A DNA stretch of 10,481 nt from Thermohalobaculum sp035527255 (GTDB taxonomy: Bacteria; Pseudomonadota; Alphaproteobacteria; Rhodobacterales; Rhodobacteraceae): the NCBI GenBank assembly GCA_035527255.1, contig DATLAW010000220.1, positions 1 to 10,481 on the forward strand, written 5' to 3'. This document shows, one piece after another, positions 1-6,011 of this stretch (position 1 is the first letter of the stretch; every line of letters begins with the position of its first letter). The translations under genes and the position numbers were made by a program. The notes under the pieces were generated by a model, which worked only from the letters and a program-made list of their open reading frames with translations, did no database searches and was not told the origin of the DNA.

Positions 1-843
1 CCATAGGTGATTGCCTGTTGCCGCCTCGATCAGCTGCGCGGTGATCCGCACCCGATTACCGGCCCGCCGCACACTGCCCTCGACCACATAGCGCACCCCC
101 AGCTCGCGCCCGACCTGGCGCATATCGACCGCCGCGTCGCGATAAACGAAGGATGAATTCCGCGCGATCACGAACAGCGATCGGAACCGCGATAATTCAG
201 TAATGATGTCCTCGGTGATCCCGTCCGAGAAATAGCTCTGCTCGGGGTCGCCGGACATATTGGCGAGCGGCAGCACCGCAACCGACGGCTTCTCCGGCAG
301 CGCCAACGCCTTTACCCTCGGGCGGGCTTGCCCCAGGACAATCCGGTAGACCCCGACCGGCGCGGCGATGTTCTTCACTTCCTGCGGGCCCAGGTCTTGG
401 TAGACCAGGTCAAGCTTCTCGCCGACCTCGTCGCGGACCTTGGCCGAGACGCAAATGCCCCCCGGCTCCGCCAGTCCCTCCAGCCGCGCCGCCACGTTCA
501 CTCCGTCGCCGTAAAGATCGCCGTCCTCGACCATCACGTCGCCCAGGTTCACACCGATCCTCAACTGGATCTTCTGGTCCTCGGCAAGCGCATCCTCTCG
601 CAACGAAGCTGCACGTTGCAATGCGGCGGCACAGGCAACTGCCTGGACCACGCTGGCGAATTCGACCATCGCGCCGTCGCCCATCAGCTTGAAAATGCGA
701 CCGTCATGTTTGGTGACAACGGGGTCCAGCACGTCCGTCCGAAACGCCTTCAGGCGCGCCAGCGTCCCCGCCTCGTCCTGACCCATCAGGCGCGAGTATC
801 CGACCACGTCGGCGGCAAGGATGGCAGCGAGCCTACGTTCCAC
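1..843 (-). CDS. Class III adenylate/guanylate cyclase with TolB/FlgO-like C-terminal region, partial (cut by left edge)
   Basis: This gene would make cAMP (or cGMP) from ATP (or GTP), probably as a cytosolic sensor-type cyclase. The minus-strand frame is open for 281 codons from a GTG at 843 to the window edge. An AGGGGG ribosome-binding site lies about 7 bases before the GTG. Residues 1-170 form the catalytic domain: ERRLAAILAADVVGYSRLM carries the first metal Asp12, the FKLMGDG block carries Lys52 and the second metal Asp56, and the YGDGVNVAAR block (111-120) carries Asn116 and Arg120, the usual transition-state residues. From about residue 186 (PSVAVLPLANMSGD) a second domain begins. It resembles the TolB/FlgO-like module that precedes TPR repeats in many rhizobial and roseobacter cyclases; the expected TPR part lies outside the window. 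All catalytic positions are intact. ATP versus GTP preference cannot be told from what is visible. Confidence 0.9.
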   Translation of the reverse strand, partial: MERRLAAILAADVVGYSRLMGQDEAGTLARLKAFRTDVLDPVVTKHDGRIFKLMGDGAMVEFASVVQAVACAAALQRAASLREDALAEDQKIQLRIGVNLGDVMVEDGDLYGDGVNVAARLEGLAEPGGICVSAKVRDEVGEKLDLVYQDLGPQEVKNIAAPVGVYRIVLGQARPRVKALALPEKPSVAVLPLANMSGDPEQSYFSDGITEDIITELSRFRSLFVIARNSSFVYRDAAVDMRQVGRELGVRYVVEGSVRRAGNRVRITAQLIEAATGNHLW

Positions 844-1079
844 GGTGTTTCCCCCTATGCGCGAGAGTAACGGGGGTCTTCTCAACAATCTATCACCGCG
901 TGCCAAGCCAACATTGACCCAACGCCCTGCCTTCTCCAGCGTCGGCCACCGCCTCGCCCTAGATATCGCCCAATTGATCGCCTAAGTTAGTGCATACAAA
1001 TTTTGCTGGCACTGTTCAGCTTGGCCTTGCCAAGGTCCGGCAGCCGCACCATCGCTCATTTGACGAGGATTACAATCCA
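844..1079. other. Intergenic region between divergent cyclase and Ntn-hydrolase-like genes
   Basis: This 236-base gap must hold the promoters of two divergent genes. The AGGGGG ribosome-binding site of the cyclase sits next to 843. On the plus strand a TTGATC at 974-979 is followed after 15 bases by TACAAA at 995-1000, a poor-spacing promoter candidate for the rightward gene. The rightward frame is open from a GTG at 990, but the protein-like part that I recognise begins near 1080, so most of 990-1079 is treated as leader. No convincing hairpin or operator repeat was seen. Confidence 0.4.
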
Positions 1080-1784
1080 GTGACGACGCTCATCGAAATT
1101 CCAGAATGGGACCACCGCGATGGCGGCTTGCCCCAGTTCGTCCGTGCTCGGAGTCAGGCGGCGGTTGACGTGATGGAGGCGGTGCTGGGCGGGCTGGGCA
1201 TCGCCGGCACCGCTCTACGCCCGCTGCTGCCGCTCGGTGACCGGATCGCCGCGCGGCGGCTGGCGGCGATGAGCGATCCCTACCGCGCCGAGATCCTGGC
1301 GCTGCCTCAGATCATGGGCTGCCCCGGTGCTGTCGCCTTCAGCCTGTCCTACGAATTTGCCTGCACCGCTTGGGTCTTTGAGACCGGCGGCGTGCCGCGC
1401 CTTCTCCGGGTTCTTGACTGGCCGTTTCACGGGCTGGGCGCGCGGATCGAGGTGGTGCGCCTCAGCGGCCCGGCCGGAGATTCGATAACCGCGACCTGGC
1501 CCGGCGTCATGGGCGTCCTGCACGGCGCCGCACCCGGCCGCTTCGCTGCCGCGCTCAACCAGGCGCCGGAACCGCAAACCGGATTTGGCCGGGCCGCCGA
1601 CTGGCTGGCCGCGAAACGCCGTTTCCTGCGCCAGACCGGCATTGCGCCACAGCACCTGCTGCGTCAGGTCTTCGAGAATGCGCCGGACTATCGCACTGCA
1701 AAGCAGCTTCTGAGCGAAACCCCGGTCGCCGGCGCCCGCGCGGCATCGACAGCACCGGCCGTCACCGGGCGGCTTGCGCATTGA
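1080..1784 (+). CDS. Truncated acid-ceramidase/NAAA-like Ntn-hydrolase (C45/C89-type amidase family), probably disabled
   Basis: The protein resembles bacterial relatives of acid ceramidase and N-acylethanolamine acid amidase, which cut amide bonds with an N-terminal cysteine freed by self-cleavage. Numbered from the GTG at 1080 (GAGG 11 bases upstream; the frame is open from a GTG at 990, but those residues look non-native), Cys95 in YEFACTAWVF is the probable nucleophile. Arg110 and Asp113 in RVLDWPF have the spacing seen in the family, and Asn160 lies in GRFAAALNQAP. After residue 217 (LLSETPVA) the frame continues as low-complexity GARAASTAPAVTG and stops at 234. Family members of this kind are, as I recall, around 310-340 residues and continue with a conserved PAIF-LAG / CVIER / ANH segment that is missing here. 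The family tail is found in a different frame just downstream. The product would keep the nucleophile but lack the C-terminal core strands. Alternative: a naturally short paralogue. Family call moderately sure, disruption fairly sure. Confidence 0.7.
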   Translation: MTTLIEIPEWDHRDGGLPQFVRARSQAAVDVMEAVLGGLGIAGTALRPLLPLGDRIAARRLAAMSDPYRAEILALPQIMGCPGAVAFSLSYEFACTAWVFETGGVPRLLRVLDWPFHGLGARIEVVRLSGPAGDSITATWPGVMGVLHGAAPGRFAAALNQAPEPQTGFGRAADWLAAKRRFLRQTGIAPQHLLRQVFENAPDYRTAKQLLSETPVAGARAASTAPAVTGRLAH

Positions 1785-1933
1785 TCAGCGCGCCATCAGT
1801 CGACCGGCTGGAGCCGCCAATCCTCAACGCCCTGACCCGTCTGGCCCTGACCCTCGACGCAACCGGCCACCTATCCGTCGCCGGATACGAAGGCGAAACG
1901 CAGGTGACGCGAGTGTGCGAGGCCGCAGCCTGA
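1733..1933 (+). pseudogene. Out-of-frame C-terminal remnant of the Ntn-hydrolase-like gene
   Basis: In the frame shifted by two bases relative to the upstream gene, 1733-1933 reads PRGIDSTGRHRAACALISAP, then a stretch with EPPILNALTRLALTLDATG, then LSVAGYEGETQVTRV, and ends at a TGA at 1931-1933. This pattern (RGxDSxGR, then PPxLNxxTRLAxTLDATG, then a GYEGE-VTR ending) is what I would expect as the C terminus of the same amidase family. It overlaps the last 50 bases of the upstream frame, and nothing in it provides a ribosome-binding site or start of its own. The simplest reading is one ancestral gene that lost an internal block of roughly 40-50 codons near 1730, with loss of frame. It ends 18 bases before the stop of the convergent dehydratase gene. 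Confidence 0.6.
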
Positions 1934-1951
1934 ACTGCGACGACCGTTCGC

Positions 1952-2935
1952 TCACAACGTCGCCAACCCCCTCCCAAACATCTCCGGATCGACATTCCCG
2001 CCACTGACCGTGCAAATCACCGCGTCGCCCTCGATATCGCCCGCCCGGTACAAGGCCGCCGCCAATGCAACCGCGCCGCCCGGCTCGGCGACGATCTTCA
2101 GGCGCAGGAACGCCTGACCCATGGCCATCAGCGCCTCCTGATCGGTCACCGCCAGCCCCGGCCCGGCCAGCCGCCGCAGAACCGGGAAGGTCAGCGCCCC
2201 TGGCGAGGGCGTCACGATGGCGTCGCAGATGGTCCCGGTCTCGCTCGGGTTCGCCACTCGCTCGCCTGCCACCAGCGAGCGCGCCGCGTCGTCAAAGCCG
2301 ACCGGCTCGCAGGTTCGCACCCGCAGTCCCGGCGCGTCCGCCTCCAGCGCCAGTGCGATGCCCGACGACAACCCGCCACCGCCGCAACATACCAGCACGT
2401 CGGCCCGCTCCACCCCAGCATCGCGGGCCTGGACCGCGATCTCCAAACCGCAGGTGCCCTGGCCCGCCATCACCAGCGGCTCGTCATAGGGCCGGATCAG
2501 GGTCAGCCCGCGCTCGGCCGCAAGCTGGCTGCCGAGCGCCTCGCGGCTTTCACCCCCGGCGCGATCGTACAAGACTACCTCGGCCCCATGACCCCGGGTG
2601 TTCGCCGGCTTCAGCGCCGGCGCGTCCATCGGCATGATGATCACCGCCGGAACTCCCAGCAGCTCGGCCGCATGGGCAACCCCTTGCGCGTGGTTGCCGC
2701 TGGAATAGGCGAGCACGCCGCGCTTGCGGGCCTCCTCCGGCAGGGCCGAGACCGCTGACCAGCCGCCCCTGAACTTGAAACTGCCGGTCCGTTGCAGGCA
2801 CTCGGCCTTGACCAGCACCCGCCGCCCGGCGAGGGCGTTCAAGAACGGGCTCTCCAGCATCGGCGTGAGCCGCGCAACCCCTGCCAGCCGGTCGCGCGCG
2901 GCCCGGATATCGTCGATGGTTATCGCTTCTGTCAT
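1952..2935 (-). CDS. PLP-dependent threonine/serine dehydratase-family protein (fold-type II)
   Basis: The protein belongs to the tryptophan-synthase-beta-like PLP enzymes that deaminate threonine, serine or related beta-substituted amino acids to 2-oxo acids and ammonia in the cytosol. Numbered from the ATG at 2935 (327 residues), Lys54 in TGSFKFRGG is the PLP Schiff-base lysine. SSGNHAQGVA (78-87) binds the substrate/cofactor region, CCGGGGLSSG (183-192) is the phosphate-binding glycine loop, and CTVSGGNVD near the C terminus carries the Ser facing the pyridine nitrogen. There is no C-terminal ACT regulatory domain, so it is of the short catabolic type rather than biosynthetic IlvA. The ATG at 2935 overlaps the TGA of the upstream hydrolase as ATGA, which favours it over the in-frame ATG at 2947 and implies translational coupling. 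The exact substrate is open: threonine/serine, hydroxyaspartate and hydroxyectoine-pathway (EutB-like) enzymes all share these motifs. Confidence 0.88.
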   Translation of the reverse strand: MTEAITIDDIRAARDRLAGVARLTPMLESPFLNALAGRRVLVKAECLQRTGSFKFRGGWSAVSALPEEARKRGVLAYSSGNHAQGVAHAAELLGVPAVIIMPMDAPALKPANTRGHGAEVVLYDRAGGESREALGSQLAAERGLTLIRPYDEPLVMAGQGTCGLEIAVQARDAGVERADVLVCCGGGGLSSGIALALEADAPGLRVRTCEPVGFDDAARSLVAGERVANPSETGTICDAIVTPSPGALTFPVLRRLAGPGLAVTDQEALMAMGQAFLRLKIVAEPGGAVALAAALYRAGDIEGDAVICTVSGGNVDPEMFGRGLATL

Positions 2936-3798
2936 TGGTCTTGGCATTTCGCGTGGTTCTCCAGAAAGGTATCGATTGCAGCCAACGCCTCGGGCTCATC
3001 GAGAAACGGCACATGGCCCCGGTTGGCCACCGTCACATGATCCATGTCAGGCCGCCGCCGCGCCGTCTCGGCCAGGGTCTCCGCTGACAGGATATCGGAG
3101 TTCTCGCCCCGGATGGTCAGGATCGGCAATCCGGCCAGCGCGTCGAAAAAGCCCCACAGATCGGACGCACCCGCCTGCTTCGCCGCCTGCATCGCCGCCC
3201 CAACCGCTTGGCGCAACCGCGGATCATAACTCAGCCGCGGCCGCCCGCCCTCGTCGCGGTAGATCGTCCGGGCAAAGCCGAGCCACTGTTTGGCGGTCAG
3301 GTCAGGAAAAGCCGCGCCCATGGCCCGCTCCAGCCCGGCTGCTGCCGCCTCGAAGCTATCTGCCCTCGGCTCGATGCCGAGAAAATCCATGATCCCGGCC
3401 AGCCCCTGCGGCTCGACCACCGGCCCGATGTCGTTCAGCACCAGACAGCTCATACCTGCCGACGCGGTTGCGCCAAGGATCATCCCCAGAACACCGCCCC
3501 GAGAGGTGCCGATGATCGCCGCCCGCGCAATCTCCAGATGGTCCAGCAAAGCCAACGCATCGCCCGCCTCGATGGGAACTGTATATTCGGCAACCGGGTC
3601 GTCGGCCCATTCGCTCAGGCCCCGGCCGCGCGAGTCGATCCGCAGCACCCGGTAGCGTATTGCCAGATGCGCCGCCAACCCGGCAAAATCCCGCGCATTG
3701 CGCGTGAGCCCGGCCAGACACAGCACCGCCGGGCCATCGCCGCCAGTATCCTGATATGCCAGCCGCCGCCCGCCTAGCGCCTCAAAGTATTTGGTCAT
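2932..3798 (-). CDS. Alpha/beta-fold hydrolase
   Basis: This is a 288-residue alpha/beta hydrolase of the esterase/enol-lactonase/haloalkane-dehalogenase superfamily, cytosolic, with no signal peptide. From the ATG at 3798, the nucleophile elbow is GTSRGG with Ser99. The acid is probably Asp235 (ILTIRGENSDIL) and the base His262 (NRGHVPFLDEP). The oxyanion segment is LCLAGLTRN (27-34), and RIDSRGRGLSEW (53-64) is the typical strand-4 loop. The Ser nucleophile points to an esterase, lactonase or amidase rather than a haloalkane dehalogenase, which would need Asp. Start choice: the frame is open upstream to an ATG at 3828, but MTKYFEALGGRRLAYQD is the normal family beginning, and 3798 leaves a 13-base gap after the dehalogenase stop instead of an overlap. 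Its TGA overlaps the dehydratase ATG. It is the middle gene of a three-gene operon; substrate unknown. Confidence 0.88.
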   Translation of the reverse strand: MTKYFEALGGRRLAYQDTGGDGPAVLCLAGLTRNARDFAGLAAHLAIRYRVLRIDSRGRGLSEWADDPVAEYTVPIEAGDALALLDHLEIARAAIIGTSRGGVLGMILGATASAGMSCLVLNDIGPVVEPQGLAGIMDFLGIEPRADSFEAAAAGLERAMGAAFPDLTAKQWLGFARTIYRDEGGRPRLSYDPRLRQAVGAAMQAAKQAGASDLWGFFDALAGLPILTIRGENSDILSAETLAETARRRPDMDHVTVANRGHVPFLDEPEALAAIDTFLENHAKCQDQ

Positions 3799-3811
3799 GG
3801 GAAGCCCTGGA

Positions 3812-4498
3812 TCACACCGTCGCCGCAATCGCCGGAATAGTTGTCAGGTCGGCCAACACATTCTCCGGCTTCCATGGCAATCGATCCAACGGCTCGCCCG
3901 ACCGGTTGGCCCAAGCCGTATGAAAGCCATAACCCGCCCCGGCACAGGCATCCCAGCAATTCGACGAGACAAACAGCACCTCGCGGCGCGCGCAACCGAA
4001 ATAGTCACCGACCATCCCATAGACCGAACGGTGCGGCTTGAACACGCCCACCGTCTCGACCGATAGCACCGCGTCCAGCACCCCGCCGATCCCGGCATTG
4101 TCCACTGCTCCCGCCAGCATGTCCGGCGAGCCGTTCGACAGGATCGCGGTCTGATAGCCAGCCGCCTTCAACGCCTTCAGCATCCCCGGCACCTCCGGAT
4201 AGGCCTGCAATTCCCAATATAGCTGCAGCAGCCGCGTCCGCAGCCCCGGCTCCGCCAATCCATGGGCCTCGAGCGCATAGTCGAGCCCGTCCTGGGTCAC
4301 TTGCCAGAACCCGGTGTGCACGCCCGCCGTGGCCCGCAGCCAGGTGTATTGCAACTGCTTCAGTCGCCAGGTGCTGGCAAGCTCTGGCCATTTCGCCGCG
4401 AAAGCCTCGCGCCCGGGCTCAGCCGCGGCGATCCGCGCCGCAGCGGCAACATCGAACAGCGTTCCATAAGCGTCAAAGACGCAGGTTGTGATGGGCAT
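3812..4498 (-). CDS. (S)-2-haloacid dehalogenase, type II (HAD superfamily)
   Basis: The enzyme hydrolyses L-2-haloalkanoic acids (for example chloro- or bromoacetate-type acids) to the 2-hydroxy acid through an aspartyl-ester intermediate. At 228 residues it is the usual length. All catalytic positions known from L-DEX/DehIVa-type enzymes are present: nucleophile Asp9 in FDAYGTLFD, Thr13, Arg45 in the STWRLKQLQYTWLR block, Ser121-Asn122 in LSNGS, Lys154 and Tyr160 in FKPHRSVY, and Ser178, Asn180 and Asp183 in VSSNCWDACAG. Pocket residues Tyr11, Phe64 and Trp182 are kept, but the glutamine that usually follows the catalytic Arg is Leu46 here, which may shift substrate range. The ATG at 4498 has a strong AGGAGG seven bases upstream. 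It is the first gene of the tight trio with the hydrolase and dehydratase, and lies 84 bases downstream of the MFS gene with no clear terminator between. Confidence 0.92.
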   Translation of the reverse strand: MPITTCVFDAYGTLFDVAAAARIAAAEPGREAFAAKWPELASTWRLKQLQYTWLRATAGVHTGFWQVTQDGLDYALEAHGLAEPGLRTRLLQLYWELQAYPEVPGMLKALKAAGYQTAILSNGSPDMLAGAVDNAGIGGVLDAVLSVETVGVFKPHRSVYGMVGDYFGCARREVLFVSSNCWDACAGAGYGFHTAWANRSGEPLDRLPWKPENVLADLTTIPAIAATV

Positions 4499-4582
4499 CA
4501 GCGATCCTCCTGTTCACGCAAAGCATGGCCGAGACATGGCGTTAAGGGAACCCCCGACAGCCGAGTGGAATTGGCAGGCAAC

Positions 4583-5839
4583 TCACCGCACATCCTCCAA
4601 CCGGTCAATTCGGCGCATCGTCGGGAACAGCTGTGCCCAAAGGGCCGTGACCGCCAATGTTACGACCCCACCCGCGACCACCGCCGACACCGTCCCGATC
4701 CCCGCCGCCATGACCCCGGCGCGGAAATCGCCGAGCTCGTTCGAGGCGTTGATCGCCACCGCGCTGACCGCGCTGACCCGGCCGCGCATTTCGTCCGGAG
4801 TCGCGAGTTGGATCAGCGTCAGCCGGATATAGACGCTGACCATGTCGGCGGCGCCATAGACCGCCAGCGCCAGCAGCGAAAGCCAGTAGATCTCGGACAG
4901 CCCGAACACCAGGATCGATGCCCCGAAGATGGCCAAGGACACAAAGAAGGCCCGCCCCATCCGTCGCGGCATTGCCATCCGCGTCAGCACCAACCCGACG
5001 GCCAGCGAGCCGACCCCCGGCATCGCCCGCATCAGCCCCAGCCCGTCGGCCCCGACATCCAGGATGTCGCGGGCAAACACCGGCAACAGCCCCATGACAC
5101 CGCCAAACAACACCGCCAACAAGTCAATCGAGATCGACCCCAGCACGATCTTGTTATGCCAGACGAAGTTGAACCCTCCCAGCACCTTGGCCAACCCGAA
5201 CGGCTCACGCGGGCGTACCGTCAGCTGGACCGCGATCAGCCCCGCCGTTGCGGCCGCAATGGCGAACATCGCCAACGCCGCGAGGTAAACCCAGTCGCCG
5301 ACCATCGCGACCAGAATGCCCCCCGCCGCGGGACCGGCGAGTTGCGCCGCCTTGTTGGCCGACGACGACCAGGCAACCGCCTTCGGGAACACTGACGGCG
5401 CCACCAGGTTCGGCAGGATCGCCTGACTGGCGGTGAAGTAGAACGACCGGGCACTGCCGTGCAGCAACAGGATGACGAAGATCGGCCAGACTGCCTGCCG
5501 GTCGGCCAGCATGTAGGCCAGCAGCAAACCGGCCGCCGCCAGCTGTCCAACATTGCAAACGACAATGATGGTGCGTCGGTCGAACCGGTCTGCGGCCAGC
5601 CCGGCGACCAAAAACAGCGCCAGCGCCGGCGCGAACTGCGACAGGCCGATCATCCCCAGATCCAGTGGGTCGCCAGTCATCAGATAGACATGCCAGCCGA
5701 CCGCGACGGTCGTGACCTGGTTGCCCATCACGTTGGCCAGCCGCGAGAAAATGAACAGCAGGAAGTCCCGGTTGCCGGTTAACCCGTCTGGCAATGCGGG
5801 CGGCGTTCCCGCCGCCGATTCGCCGGTTTCCTCTGGCAT
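4583..5839 (-). CDS. MFS transporter, EntS/MFS_3-like exporter
   Basis: This 418-residue inner-membrane protein has about 12 hydrophobic segments and a short hydrophilic N terminus rich in Glu, Pro and Gly. The loop after the second helix reads GLAADRFDRRT (80-90), a variant of MFS motif A, and PDEMRGRVSAVSAVAINASNE in the C-terminal half is typical of the EntS/macrolide-efflux-like subgroup (PF05977-type), which exports small molecules by proton antiport. The ATG at 5839 has GAGGAG six bases upstream. It precedes the dehalogenase operon on the same strand, with an 84-base gap and no visible terminator, so readthrough into the trio is likely. That would make it a candidate exporter, or less likely importer, for the module's substrate or product. 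Substrate cannot be inferred from sequence. Siderophore or drug export is only the family default. Confidence 0.88.
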   Translation of the reverse strand: MPEETGESAAGTPPALPDGLTGNRDFLLFIFSRLANVMGNQVTTVAVGWHVYLMTGDPLDLGMIGLSQFAPALALFLVAGLAADRFDRRTIIVVCNVGQLAAAGLLLAYMLADRQAVWPIFVILLLHGSARSFYFTASQAILPNLVAPSVFPKAVAWSSSANKAAQLAGPAAGGILVAMVGDWVYLAALAMFAIAAATAGLIAVQLTVRPREPFGLAKVLGGFNFVWHNKIVLGSISIDLLAVLFGGVMGLLPVFARDILDVGADGLGLMRAMPGVGSLAVGLVLTRMAMPRRMGRAFFVSLAIFGASILVFGLSEIYWLSLLALAVYGAADMVSVYIRLTLIQLATPDEMRGRVSAVSAVAINASNELGDFRAGVMAAGIGTVSAVVAGGVVTLAVTALWAQLFPTMRRIDRLEDVR

Positions 5840-5938
5840 CCAACGCTCCTCGGCACCGGTAATCGGCCAAACACCAGGACGAAACTTGCGCAGCCATAAA
5901 CTTGCGCCCAGCCACGCACGACGACATCATTTCTGCTG

Positions 5939-5971
5939 AATATACAGGAGGTTTAGGCCGGCCTTAGTCAA
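5939..5971 (-). promoter_or_regulatory. Candidate promoter of the MFS gene with a palindrome in the spacer
   Basis: On the minus strand a TTGACT (5966-5971 on the plus strand as agtcaa) is followed after 19 bases by TGTATA (5941-5946), or two bases later by TATATT (5939-5944). The spacer is longer than the ideal 17. Between the hexamers sits the perfect 10-base palindrome AGGCCGGCCT (5955-5964), flanked by near-symmetric T/A bases. The resulting leader to the ATG at 5839 would be about 95 bases. A regulator binding the palindrome would compete with RNA polymerase. In high-GC DNA such a palindrome can arise by chance, so confidence is low. Confidence 0.3.
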
Positions 5972-6011
5972 GCCCAGCCCGCTTCGATCCAACTGACCTG
6001 AAGCAATCCGG

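Noticed and set aside
328..870. Plus-strand open frame of 180 codons
   Set aside because: It is antisense to the cyclase, whose minus-strand frame has all catalytic motifs; the plus-strand product matches no recognisable family.
1215..1781. Minus-strand open frame of 188 codons
   Set aside because: It is antisense to the amidase-like gene and only reflects high-GC codon structure.
2932..3828. Longer start for the hydrolase at 3828
   Set aside because: It would add ten residues unlike the family and overlap the dehalogenase end; 3798 gives the normal N terminus.
4262..5395. Long plus-strand frame of 377 codons
   Set aside because: It runs antisense across the dehalogenase and MFS genes, and its product is His/Arg/Pro/Gln-rich with no domain-like pattern.
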